A DNA stretch of 64,000 bases from Alentia gelatinosa (GCA_950022655.1 OX465584.1:49272723-49336722); one strand, 5' to 3'; counted from the stretch's first letter, positions 21,910-33,229 are shown. A program made the numbers and translations. The notes: a model not told the origin generated them from the sequence alone.

Positions 21910-24160
21910 GTCTCATGAAAAAATTAACAGGCGACGAGAAAAAGTTTGTTCACCCCTAACCACAGCGCTCTATTGTGAAAGTATACCACAAAGAATTGTG
22001 CATGGCATGGGTTCTGGGATTGCACTCATCCTGGATGCTGGTGACATCTGAACAGGCAGTGGTGCAGTTATTGGTGGTGTTGTGTTGACAGGCTGGGACC
22101 GGGGTAGATTGCCACCTAATAGTCCAGTGTGACTAAGGTTTGACCGAGAACAAAACGTTTTGTTGCTGGATCATGTTAGGGTGGTCAAGGACTATTATAA
22201 AAAATCTTTCCCCAGTTAAACCCCTGCACACAAAGCAACCATCTTGAAAAAGTAGCAAAAATCAAGGTTTTTTTACTTGTACAGAAAAGGGGCTTCTCCT
22301 ACGGGGGAGGCTAACAGTATATAAGATGAAGGTAACTCTGATTAAAGACAGAATCCTCTCTGGACCTGAAATGACTACACCTGTGTTGGACTTCTCTTAT
22401 TTACGGCTCTGACAATAGACGGCCTGAACTCAGTCTACTCTACCCCCTCTGAGATGAGGTACGGCGGGACACCGTGCAATTGGTTATATTGCAACGCGAA
22501 TTGTCTAAAGGAAAGCTTGACTATGCAAGTACATTCTAATCATAGAGTCAAATGACTTGTGAAGGAGATTTATTTGTAACAGAAACACTATGTTGCAATG
22601 ATAATGACTTTTTTGCTACCTGTCTAATATTTTGTCACAGATTTTTGTTGACGTGTACTAGGTGAAGCACCTCTTGGTGATTGTACTTTTTTCTCCTCAA
22701 TTAAATAGAAAAAAATGATGATGAAAAATGACGTTTTAAATAATGGTCTGATGGTGTAATGGGGCCTATCTAGACACCGACAGTTTTTGTTTTGTATGTT
22801 ATAGTGTCAGATGTAATAAATGGCCAACTGTATCATTGATCTATTCAATGAAGGGGGAATACATTGCTGAATGCACACTAGTGAGTTGATTTTGATTGCC
22901 TCTGGCAGGGAAACATCAGTGAAGAACCTCCTTGGGGCTTTATGTGCAGGTGACATCGTTACGTGAACCGTGGCACCACAGTGGCAGCAACAACGAATGG
23001 AAATTACATTCTGAAACGGTTACAACCATTCTTGGTGGCGCTCATGTTCAAAGTGCCCCTCGAGGTTGCGCTCATAGAGTATTAAAATGCATACTGCAGC
23101 TTTGGTGCAGCTGAGAGCAACAACAAACAGAATATCAGCTATTGAAAAGGCCTGGGTTGTCCTTCTCCTTTGTCACAATGTGATAATGGTGTTAATCTGT
23201 TCTGTTCATGACCTTTTACCTATATCATGAATGTACTAGAGCTATGGACCAGCTGTGTATCTCTTATTTTATGTGTTATAACTTGACATATCTATTTTTG
23301 GGCAATGTCCTACTTGATGAAGTATATTAGCAGTGTTTTGTCACTATATCACTCCGCAAATCATGAAGTCGTCCTGTGTAATCAGGTATTATCTCTCGTT
23401 ATTATGTTATTTAGTGTAAATATTATCTGCTGCTGTATAGGCCAGCTGCAACTTGCGAAAGGTATTTTGTTTTCTTTAATGAAATATCGAGAACTGAGTT
23501 ACCCAAGGACTTTCATATTCTATTTTAACCTACCCCTAAAAAAAATCCCATCGACTTAATACTGACTTTCCGTATGCTCCCGTATGTCGCATACGGATAA
23601 AAAATCGCATACGGTACAAAAAATGGACCAATCAGAGATCAGCAGCTGAAAGTAGTTCCAAGTGCCTTCAGAGCAGCAAGGAGAGCTATATGGAGGACTT
23701 CAGAAAGTTTTTATCATGTTTTTTGTTATTATCCTCACATAAAAATATCGTTCACAGGGGGTAGGATAAAATCAAAACCTTATTCGTTTTAATCTGGGCT
23801 CCTGCATGCGACTCCTGGAGTTTTGGCTCCGGATATCACTCGGCTCCGCCAAGTGATATCACTACGCCAAACTCCAGTCGTCGCATACGGGAGCCCAGAT
23901 TAAAACTCATCCAGTTTTACGATAGTATCAAACTCTGTACGAACTGTCTCCAACATCAGACCAGCCTCAAAAGCTGTTTGGAGACAGTATGAATAATGAA
24001 ATAAATAAAAAGGGAAAAAAGAGTCCAAGACCAGAAAGTGTGTCACTTTTGTGCAGAGATTTATAATACGATGCAGTGATTTTATATTCAGCTCTGAAGT
24101 TGGATGCACCATTTGTACAGCCACTAAATGAATGATAGACATTTTGGATGGAATGAATTG
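21910..24160. other. intron 1, mostly unrecognised; LTR-like promoter phrase near 22.3 kb
   Basis: TATATAAG near 22,319 is followed by a GC-richer stretch up to about 22,510 that looks like an LTR or YR-element terminal segment, but no repeat pair was found. Near 23,570-23,905 there is an inverted pair of CGCATACGG/ CTCCCGTATG phrases and the words GGAGTTTTGGCTCCGG, suggesting a MITE. Nothing coding is supported. Confidence 0.35.
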
Positions 24161-24167
24161 CACTAAC

Positions 24168-24245
24168 CTTGAACTTTGCTGTTGACAGAATAACGATGAT
24201 ACATGTTATCATCAATAATGCCAATAGAAAAATATTTCTTATCAT
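24168..24245 (-). CDS. DUF1647-like membrane protein, coding exon 1 (signal anchor)
   Basis: Encodes 26 residues: MIRNIF, a hydrophobic run LLALLMITCIIVIL, then STAKFK and a donor AAG|GTTAGT. The pattern of a short basic N-terminus and a single membrane span fits a type II signal anchor, as in Golgi enzymes. An acceptor TATGTTTCAG precedes the 28-base leader (24,246-24,273), so at least one upstream non-coding exon is likely. The start is chosen as the only ATG in this short exon in frame with exon 2. Confidence rests on the splice sites, the phase match and the hydrophobic run. Confidence 0.65.
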
Positions 24246-24639
24246 GGTGTTGATGTCTTGATTCTTGGTTGAGCTGAAACATATCAATGATACATGTACT
24301 ATTTCATGTGTTTTTGAAAACAAAGTTCAACACAGAAACACTCTATAACACTGCACAAAAAACACCAGTTTATTCCTATATCCGCCATCACCGCAGCGCA
24401 CGCATCAGCTGTATATTGACTTGTTTTCATTTGTATACGCCAGCGTATGAAGCATATACAAGACTGTTTTCTTTTGTATAAGGACACGTCGTGGCTGTAT
24501 TTCACACCTGACATATACGAGAGGAAATATTCCCTGCGTTATATATATTACGCCGGGTGTATGTGTACTGATAGAAAATAAAAAAGAAGATTATAAATAA
24601 GGTTTTAGAACAATTTTATAATCGAAATTGATACACTGC

Positions 24640-24790
24640 ATGAAAATCACTATTTTATATATATATACGCCGGGCATATATATAGGTATGCTTTTGCATA
24701 TACAAGGTTGTCCTATTCCCCGTGTGTATAAGCCTCATCTGTAGGCGCCTGATTCATATATACACTTGATTCTGTTGTATTTAAACCACT
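24640..24790 (+). mobile_element. AT-rich MITE, copy 1
   Basis: Matches 62,205-62,345 in reverse complement: ATATACGCC..GGCATATATA, TAGGTATGCTTTTGCATATAC, GTCCTATTCCCCGTGTG, GATGAGGC-type and GGCGCCTGA phrases all recur in the opposite order and strand. Related TATACGCC words continue back to about 24,370. Located just upstream of the host gene's first coding exon. Confidence 0.65.
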
Positions 24791-24999
24791 GATAGCATAT
24801 TTCATTTTCCTTTAACCATCCAAGTCTGTATTATATGAAAAATGCAATTACAGGTGATAAGTGACGTCATCATGGTGGGGTTGAAGCCTTCATCGGCTCC
24901 ATGAAAATACACTGGAATATGGGAGCGTGGCCTCTTACTGCTCGAACAGGAGTCCTATGAATACATGGAGGTAAATCTTGATCACTCAAATGGACCTGA

Positions 25000-25975
25000 A
25001 GTAAGTCTGAAATATGTTATTTCACTGACAGAATAGGAACTGTTCTCAAAAGGATAAACCACAAATTAGCAAGTAACAAGCCACCAAAGATACTTTGTTG
25101 CTTCACCTCGGTTAGAGTGCGAGATAATGTTATCCGCCTGAAAAAGAACATCCGAAATCTGCGCAATTGTGAAAATGTTTACGTGAACCCCGATGAGGAT
25201 GTGGAGACGAGAAGTGCGAAAATTCGGGCCAGAATCATTGCCTCACATTGCCGAAGATATAAGCTCTCTGTGACCCTTAAGGGTGAAAAGATAATCATTG
25301 ACGATGTAGAATACAGCGGCCGTGATCTAGGCAAAATCCCGGTGAATCTAAAACCAGCAGACTCGCTCATACTAGCACAAAAACGTATCCAGGGAAAAAA
25401 TGTACCGGTCCGGATGGAGGAAAATACTGACCCGTTGAATACGCTGTTTACTGATACTCAATGTACCCAGCCAGCTGATCATGCCACACTTGGCCAACGT
25501 GACTCAAAATCTGGAATTCTGTTTAGGGGCAGTAAATCCCCCCTGAGCAACTTCTTCCCCGTACCGATAAAGCATGATGGCAGCGTCTACCACTCAGCTG
25601 AGCAGCTATATCAAGCCTGGAAATGTCGGTCATGTGATAATCAGGAACTTCATGATGAGGTTCTTAAAAAGAGTACTGCAATGGGGGCAAAGAAGATTGG
25701 TGACAAGTGTAAGGATAGGCCGGATTGGTTGATTTCAAGATCAGAAGTGATCGGTACTATTGTCAACCTGAAGTTTAGGCAACATACCTAACTCACCGAA
25801 TACCTGCTCTCAACCCACCCTCATCAAGTAGTAGAGGCAACGCGCAATCTATTCTGGGCAGGAGGGGCAGATCCTGGCTCATCTCGTCTATGACTCTGGG
25901 GTCTTCAGGGGCAGAAATGAGCTGGGAACAATCCTGATGAGGGTACGTGATAACCTCAGGCATGAGAAACAGTGC
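25000..25975 (+). pseudogene. LINE ORF1 C-terminal domain fused to a NADAR domain (third NADAR copy)
   Basis: One open frame runs from about 25,000 to 25,791 without needing the internal ATG at 25,117. The first part (RIGTVLKRINHKL, KILCCFTSVRVRDNVIRLKK, KIRARIIASHCRRYKLSV, GEKIIIDDVEYSG) has the order of a LINE ORF1p RRM/C-terminal domain. The second part is NADAR: GILFRGSKSPLSNFF, then YHSAEQLYQAWK, W.I.RSEVIG, LKFRQHT. After the stop, shifted frames continue the domain with HQVVEATRNLFWAGG and GRNELGTILMRVRDNL up to about 25,975. The WGxG motif has become WAGG. No SGNH, endonuclease or RT follows, so this is a truncated, decayed copy. It is the only plus-strand NADAR copy, next to the host gene. 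NADAR enzymes process ADP-ribose linkages; activity here is unlikely. Confidence 0.8.
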
Positions 25976-25979
25976 AGCG

Positions 25980-28890
25980 TATTGGCCATTCCTGCCAAGC
26001 CTGGTAATTAGGAACTGGACATAGGGGTAACTCAATAAAGAGCCTGCATCAGAAAATTGGCATGTCATCCATTGAACAGCGCCGGCTGGTACAAATTGCA
26101 GTAATAATGTATAAAAATAGATCAAATATAGACTGGTTACAAACAAAAGTGAGGGAGAGAAGATTAGCGGGAAAAATGCTTTTAAAAATATTTGTAACCT
26201 GCAGTAATTTGATCCTCAATAGTTCCTACTTAGGGGGATGTGTTTATGGAACGCCCTATCATATGACCTCTAAGAAAATATCCAGATCTAGACAGTTTTA
26301 AGAAGTGTCTACAAAAGTAAATTTATGGATATATCGATGGTACTGTATTATTGCCTCATCTCCTCATTTCATCTCATTCTTCAATACTTCCTTTAATATC
26401 TACCAATCACCCTATGTTAACTATAAATCAGTTTTCAATTCTAACACTAAGTCTTCATGCCAATTTTTATGGATGATACATGAAGATTTCCAGAAATGTA
26501 TCGTGTATACGAGAGATAAAATAAACATGATTTAAAAAAAAAATGAAACCAGTCGTCCAGTTCACCAGACCAGGCTGGCCTGGCCGAAGGTGTTAGCTGC
26601 AGCAAAGTACTGATTGATCCTGGACAGCAGGCTTTGTTGTCCAGGGCTGACTTCAGCTGAGCTTGGACCAGAAGCGTTGGGCGTTGATTCCTTGGAGGGC
26701 ATACTATCTCTACTCAAACCACTGGAGGGAGTATCCAAAGACCAAGATTGGATTAGATAATCTTCATTTTCTGGCTCAGGGGTTAAAAAGAACAAGGTCG
26801 AGACATTGACTTTAGCCAGATTACGAAAATCAGGTAGACAAGAAATTCAACAAGATGCCTTTCTCCGAGATGTTGTCTGGAATGATCTTGGTCTCCAGTG
26901 CCTGTTACGGGCAAACTTACCGTCAATTCATCCTGCTGATTATGATAACCATTTACGGTTTAAAGACAAGAAGGGCATGTCATCAGCTTTACAGCAGAAA
27001 GCCCATTACAAACACAGTGCATGGGAGTATTTATACCTTCTTGGCTGCTGAGAACACCGTAGCAGTTAAAATGTCTCAGATTCTAAAGCAAGGTTTCCAG
27101 ACCCTCAAAAGTTAAGGCTCTCGACACTGCATGTGCCTGTTTAAATTTTACATATTGTGAAATTTCTAATTGTGCTCACGTTTGTGCTGTGTGTAGGGGA
27201 CCACACATAGCCAGTGTACCCGGCCCTGTTCATACAGGGCCGGGTTCCTCTGCCATGGAGCTCTCCACCGGAGTCGTCATTTCATACTGTGCACACTCTG
27301 ACATTTATGAGAAAAAAAATCGAATCGATAAATATATACCCATTTGTCTTTGCCAAACTTCAAAACAGCTGTATCTTGTGTTATAACTGTGTATTTAGAT
27401 GTAGTTTTCCAGTGAAGCTTCGCTGGTTCTCAGGTCCAGCCATTTTGTTCAGTCTTCCTCGCTGGTTCCCTAACTGCAAGGAGCCTCGCCTATTTCCATA
27501 GAACAGCTGTTCACCCCTGAATGGAGATCAGGGGTGAATACTTTACCTAGGAATCCAAGGACTCTGAGCAAGGAAATCTGGGTACGAAAGTGCCACAACC
27601 ACCAACTAAGAACCAGCGAATTTTGTGTAGTATTGTGGACTGCCCAGAACCAGCTTCATCACCTGAGCTTGTTTTTCGTGTTTGTTATGACACAATGGAC
27701 AATGCCAGCTAGGTACCGGCCATGTTTTCTACTTCAAGTTTGGACTTTGCTTGTTTTGACATGGCTAATTCTGTGAATTTGACCATTTCTAATGATGTGT
27801 TTGATGTCTGCAATATTCATTATGCTTGTTCACCTTTATGGTTGATCTGAAAAGAATTCATCTATCAGAAAAATATGTTCACAACTCAAGCCAGCAGGGC
27901 GGTATGATGTTGTCCGGTGGTCCATCCCGAGTTTTCAGGCCAGGTGTTCTGGACATGTGTAGCCACTTTACATTAGATGGTGTTTTTTACAGATCCAGAT
28001 TATTGATGCACATCTTCTCTGGTAACAAATTATTGTGTGGAATTTCTTTTTTTTTTATCAATTTACGGTGGTGCTTATTGTTTCTTTGACGATTGAATCT
28101 CTAGTGAAATTGAACAAGGTAATTTGTCAGTATAAGACTACCTACCTTAAAAAGTCTGGATGAGGCTTCCATCACAGACCCTACTAGGCTGAAAGGTTTA
28201 TTCGTTGTTATCCGTTATTATTGTTAGTATTCTTGAGAAAAAGTATTATATGGCAGTGACAGATATCAGGCTAACCTGTCCTTTGGTTATGATCAGACCA
28301 TGAATGTCGTGATCGTATGATGTTTTTTTGTTGTTGTTTTTTTTGGGGGGGGGGTTCTTTTTTTTTTAACACTGTGTAGGCGTTGGTGCGAACACCGGTT
28401 TTACTTACCCTCACAGCAAAAACATTTGTACAGAACATGTTGTTGCAGCAATAGCCAACAAGGACTCCTTCTTAAATGAAGGACTGGTAAATGAATACAA
28501 TCTTTATATCAAGTCTTTGCTTGTAGAGTTAACTTATGTCCTATAAAGTCCAGGGTATCCATTTGATACCAGGATGGAAAGTTAATCCACTTGTAATTGA
28601 TAATAGTAATAGTATAGTCAATGTTATCACCAGATTTTGCATAACTATGTATGAGTTCATCACATCGGATTGTTGCATTATCTATCGTTGGTGAGTTCAA
28701 TCCGTTGTAGAGAACAACTCATTCATTATACTAATATCACAGTTTTTTTCTCACCTATAAATAAGAAAGTAGAACTGATTCCCATAATGAACAGGGGAAA
28801 GGGCTATGCAGATGAAAGAAAAATATCACAAAGAATTTGCAATCAATACATGAACTGCTTTGAGACAGCTTCTGTTTTTAACATTGATTT
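25980..28890. other. no recognised gene; two strong short hairpins
   Basis: Open frames at 26.56-26.80 (-) and 26.81-27.05 kb (+) show no known domain. Inverted repeats occur at 27,218-27,245 (ACCCGGCCCTG arms, 6-base loop) and 27,510-27,538 (TTCACCCCTGA arms). A poly-T/poly-G run lies at 28,322-28,368. Confidence 0.4.
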
Positions 28891-28899
28891 GAAGCTGTT

Positions 28900-31503
28900 A
28901 GATACAACCACCTAATGAACTACATACCAGTGTTGTGTACTTCTGGTTTGAGGGTGTTTCACAGGGTTCTGCCACAGTACAGGGTACTACTTCTATACCT
29001 TTCAATTTTGGGAAAAGTATTCTTAAATTTAGCAGCCTGTACCGATCTAGTCCATCGAGGGTTTCCAGCATATCCAGTTTATTTATTTGTTTGTACATGT
29101 AGTTCATTAGGTGGTTGTATCTTCCGTCTTTTGACATGGGAATTTTTAGTTGTTTATGTAATGACAGAGTGTCCGTATTTCTTCTGTTAGTTTTTAACAC
29201 TATGCGTAGTGCCCTGTTCTGTATTGATGGGAGTCTGTTTATCTTGACCACCGATGCTGATTCTTAGAGAATGTCTCGGTAGTCCAAGTAGGGCAATATG
29301 ATTGATTTATAAGTGCATGATGCTGCTTTAGTGTCTAGGTATCTTCTCATTTTTGATAGTAAAAACATTTTATGGGAGACTATGCTTATACTATTTTCAA
29401 GGTGTTTATTCATGTTCAGCTGTGGGTCTAAGGTGATGCCTAAGTATTTAAAGCTGTAGACTCTATCAATGTCAATACTATTGAGCTTTAGTGAATTGTT
29501 GTCAAAATTTTATGTTTTCTGGTGAATTCCAAAAACCATAAACTTGTTTTTTTCTCATTTACTGTAAGCTTATTTCTTCTTAACCACAATCCTATTTTAT
29601 CCATCTTATCCACAATCTAATCGACCATATTTTTCCCTTGCGTGTATAATACTGTGTCGTCTGCATATAATCCAAGTAGTATATAGTATCCAATCCAACA
29701 GTAGGCCCTTGATACCAATTTTCTTAAGTTTTTCTATAAGTATAACATGGTTCACAGTGTCAAATGCCTTGCTTTGATCTATGAATTAAGCTACAGTGAC
29801 TTTCCCGTCATTCATACCTTTTAGGATATCTTCCGAAAAGTGAAGAATTTTATTTTCATTGCAATATGTCAATAAACCAGAGTGAACTAATTTTTCCAAT
29901 AGTTTTCCCATTATTGGCTGGAGCGATATCAGCCTTAAGTTTGAGACTGAGTAGTTTCCCGGTTGTTTCACCAGGAGAATGACAGTGGCAATTTTCCAGG
30001 TTTTAGGGATTTTTGCTGTGTGTAATGAGACTTTGAACAAATGGTAGACCTTCTCGTGTACTGCTAACAGGGCTATTTCTATATATCTTGATGAGATGTC
30101 GGGTATTCCTGAAGATTTCCAGATAACTATTTTGCCGATAATCATCATTAAACCTTTCTGGGTGAATTGAATATCACTCAGACTCGACTTGACCATCTCC
30201 AGAAAATAGCCATTCTTCGTTTAGATTGGATGCTAGGTTGGGCCCCACCTGCATGAAGAAGTCGTTTATGTATGTAGGAATCTCATGGGTTTCTATAGGT
30301 GTTCCCGTCTCATTTTCTTCAAGGTAAATATCGTTACCAGTTTTATTGTTGGAAAGCAAGGACCTTATATGGAAATATGTGGAAGACAAGGCTGAAAGTC
30401 CGAACCGGATCCGAACGTTAACACTACCACAATGACGCCGATCGCAGTCTCTGTCCGCTATGGCTTTGTTCCTGATGCCTCAATCTGATTGGTCGAGCGC
30501 TGCCGCGTGCGAGCGTTCCCATTGGTTGCTAATGACGCTTTTCACCGCATGCCTCACAACCCGACCGCTGTCGGTGTGTTCGGCGATGTTTGGCGCGTGC
30601 CGCGCGGAGCGGTCATTAAGGCTTTGGAGGGCCGGTCATTAACGGGGGACGGTGGGCGAGAATTTAATCTTTTTGTACGTGAAGATCTATTTTCTTCGCG
30701 TTCGCCTGCCGCTGAGGCTTTGGGATTGTGGTTTCGAATCTATACTGAATTCTCGTCAGGTGTCGTAAGGTATGTACGAGTTGTTGTTCCGTCATTTTTT
30801 ACCTGATTTGGGTATTTTGACGGGCGGAACGTCATAGTATTGTCCAGTGACTTTCTGGATTTTGTGGAAGAGGTAGATCGGCTACTTGTTTGGTAGGGTA
30901 GGTGATACTTTAGTTTGGAACTGATATTTGGAAAAAGATTTTTTCGCTTTCGGTTGGCGAAAGCGAAAAAAGATTTTTCCAAATATAAGGACCTTATATG
31001 GCGCCAGAATTTCTTACTATCATTTTTATGTCTTTCCAAATTTTCTAGAATGAAATTGGCTTTAGCGCTATTTATTACTGATTTTACTTGGTTTCTTATT
31101 TGTCTAGCACTGACCCAGTCGATGTCCCTGCTATTTTTGAATAATTCAGAAAGAAGTCTATTTTATAACCTGGTAATAGATGCATATTCACCACTCTCAT
31201 TACTCTATACACCAGTTTGTTAATCTTTATTACCACTGACTCTAACTTCTCGTTTATTGTATACACTTCCTCTTGGATTTTGGCATATTCCGCCCACTTT
31301 TCATATAAAAATACACCTACACCCTCTCCCTTTCCTTTTTCTCTATCTTGTCTAAAGAATTCATAGTTTGGTATGTCAATGTATTTGGTTGGGATATTCT
31401 TTTTTAATAGCATCTCGGAGATACCAATTATGTAGAAATTATGTAGAATGTATGTATTTATGTAGACGAAGCAGTGGAGATCCGGTATGGAACTTGTTAC
31501 CAT
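28900..31503 (-). pseudogene. LINE family C: endonuclease and RT, degraded
   Basis: Reading on the minus strand: an APE-endonuclease piece at 31,503-31,096 (YIIGISEMLLKK, then FFRQDREKGKGEGVGVFLYE, then a degenerate middle); the RT N-terminal linker at 31,039-30,990 and, after an inserted element, 30,370-30,180 (HIRSLLSNN, PTYINDFFMQVG); RT fingers at 30,130-29,790 (KIPKTWKIATVILLVKQPG, LRLISLQPIMGKLLEK); palm with FDTVNHV and an intact YADDTVLY near 29,650; thumb YSFKYLGITLDPQLN and RLPSIQNRALRIVLK; and a decayed C-terminus to about 28,900. The block with 'PQGSVLGPLL' is missing, and many stops are present. It lies immediately downstream of the SGNH ORF at 32.2-33.2 kb, giving the order SGNH, endonuclease, RT. 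CR1-like group, inactive. Confidence 0.85.
30358..31001. mobile_element. 614-bp insertion with 15-bp target duplication and terminal hairpin
   Basis: AAGGACCTTATATGG occurs at 30,358-30,372 and again at 30,987-31,001, flanking 614 bp of GC-richer DNA. The duplicated target encodes 'HIRSL' in the LINE RT linker, so removing one copy plus the insert rejoins the RT frame. The right end is an imperfect hairpin whose arms, 30,924-30,952 and 30,958-30,986, pair at 27 of 29 positions and end exactly at the insertion border. A box-B-like GTTTCGAATCT lies at about 30,731, but no tRNA-like box A was identified. Long target duplications suggest target-primed (SINE-like) insertion. No known family recognised. 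Confidence 0.75.
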
Positions 31504-31509
31504 ATATTA

Positions 31510-32215
31510 TCTTCTCCAGTAGCAATTCTCCTTCTTTCCTACGACAATTAAGAGTAACCACCAGTAAGTTCAGTATGGAATTTAACTCACAATATATTCA
31601 CACTACAGCAACAGGTCTGCCATATATGACAAGAGCCAATCTAGTATGGAATCGGTCTCTGTACCTAAGACCGTTCAGTGTTATAAATGCAGTTCAATAT
31701 AATACCCTGTCATTCCATGTGTTACACCGCCATGCAGTATTATTTTATAACCAATAATATTTATATATAATGCAGTAATAGGTATCATATCTAGCCTTTT
31801 AGAGATTCACAAAGTTACATTGCAATACTCATCAGATTATCTACCACAATCGTCGCTAGGTCCAGTATGGAATCTAACTGTCGTATCATAACCCAGTTTT
31901 TATGCTATGCATACGAGGGTGTACATGGCTACATTTATACAAACATATCTAATTACTCTGAGCTCCAGTGTGGAAACCCAAGAATAGTGATGGATATTGA
32001 ACTGAGGTCTGGTATGGAGCCTCAATAATGTAATTTTCCTCGTAATTTTATAATATAATAAAGCAAGGATAGTTTTGTACTTAATCAGTGCTGTTCAGCT
32101 CTTGATCAGTTAACCTAGTATAGGCCCTGTGTGGAACCTATAAATATCTCAGTTCATACAAATATGTCGTTGGGCATAATACTTATGAGTCCGGTATGGA
32201 ACTTATAAGTGTTCA
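31510..32215. repeat. spacer with recurring GTATGGAA motif
   Basis: The word (T/A)CC(G/A)GTATGGAA or close variants recurs near 31,485, 31,572, 31,643, 31,863, 31,968, 32,012, 32,127 and 32,191. The first and last are nearly the same 14-mer (CCGGTATGGAACTT). The segment sits between the SGNH stop and the endonuclease fragment of LINE family C and probably represents a diverged tandem repeat inserted there. Confidence 0.45.
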
Positions 32216-32219
32216 GTTT

Positions 32220-33224
32220 TTATACATGGATTCCATTCCTCTGGTTCTTGAGGTATGCCTTTAGAATTTCGTTAGATATGCCCTCAAGCGGCGCGGTGGT
32301 AGGATGCGTTTCATCTCTTAACCTCTCAAATCTGGGCCCTTTTCTCCCTCCTTGGTTCTTGGGCAGGATGGCATGGTCGATCCTGGGAGTGATCTTGTTC
32401 GAGGACCTGTTAAGCTTGTTAATTTCGATGTTAACCCTTTCCAGGCGAGCAGGTTGGTGGGTACCAGTGCCCACAGGGGCTCAGGATACCCCTGGGCTGT
32501 ATGTCTCTGGGGGCGAGAATGCCTTGAGGAATTCAGGAAAGTTTCACTTGTCATGTGACCTAGAGAACTTCTTTTTCGTCATGGTTCAAATTTTTTTTGA
32601 AACAGTATAAAAATATATTGATTTCCACACATATCTTTCCATATTTTACCCAAACTCTTTAAGTTTGTCTTTTCTTTATTGGAAAATGCCTGAATATATC
32701 ATGAATGCCTGTAGGCATTCTCGTCCCCTGTGTACATAATGCCTGAAGGCATTTTTGCCCCCCATGTACATAATGCCAGCAGGCATTTTCGCCCTGAATG
32801 GGTTAAGCTTTATAGTCGCCTGATATCTCTTGATTTGAAAAGGGATTCCTCTATTTGATAATATGAGTGAGAGGGTGTAAATAGAGAAAAACATGATGGT
32901 ACAGTCCGGCCTTATTTGCTCCATTTTCCACAGCATGTACTGGAAATCCGAGAGAATTTCTCCAACGACTCTTCCTTCCTTAGTCGCTTTTGAGGCCTTT
33001 ATCAATCCCGTAGTATTCTCGACGGTTGTTATGTTGTTTCTACCCGCCGCTATGTATACAACTTTGACGCTCAGGTCTTTCTCCAGAATATTGTAAAGGT
33101 CGGTCATAATCCTTTCTACCCGTGCGCCTAGGATACATACCTAGCCTTAAAGGTCAATCATCTCACCTAGGAAACTCTCAATTCTTCGGACCCGGGAGTC
33201 CCCTATTATGAGAAATTTCGCCAT
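32220..33224 (-). pseudogene. LINE family C SGNH/GDSL-type esterase ORF, split by a MITE
   Basis: The start reads MAKFLIIGDSRVRRIESF, giving the catalytic-Ser block GDSR. After in-frame stops near 33,148, the frame resumes with VKVVYIAAGRNNIT (the Gly/Asn block) and goes to IKLN at about 32,807. A TTAA-flanked element (32,431-32,806) then interrupts; the frame continues as IEINKLNRSS and ends with FERLRDETHPTTAPLEG, holding the Asp..His (DETH) block. Removing the element with one TTAA gives a continuous frame. SGNH esterases are known in ORF1 of CR1-like LINEs, where they may act on membranes or lipids; the substrate is unknown. Pseudogene because of the early stops. Confidence 0.75.
32431..32806. 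mobile_element. piggyBac-type MITE with palindromic 34-bp units
   Basis: Bounded by TTAA at 32,431-32,434 and 32,803-32,806, with inverted ends CCCTTTCCAGGCGAGC and (reverse complement) CCCATTCAGGGCGAAA. TTAA duplication with a CCC start is the piggyBac signature. Inside, three 34-bp units start at 32,704, 32,738 and 32,772, each with a palindromic core of the form AATGCCTGxAGGCATT. It splits the SGNH ORF cleanly. Not coding. Confidence 0.75.
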
Positions 33225-33229
33225 GGCCA

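Noticed and set aside
22270..22510. LTR-like segment with TATATAAG
   Set aside because: No second copy, target duplication or internal retroelement sequence; not enough for a call.
26562..27051. Two adjoining frames of about 80 residues on opposite strands
   Set aside because: Low-complexity Ser/Pro content in one and no domain in either; they overlap no splice pattern.
30725..30745. Box-B-like GTTTCGAATCT suggesting a tRNA or SINE head
   Set aside because: No matching A box or cloverleaf could be drawn; not called as RNA gene.
32704..32805. Possible CRISPR-like array of 34-bp units
   Set aside because: The whole unit is repeated without unique spacers, the core is palindromic, it lies within a TTAA-bounded MITE, and the genome is eukaryotic.
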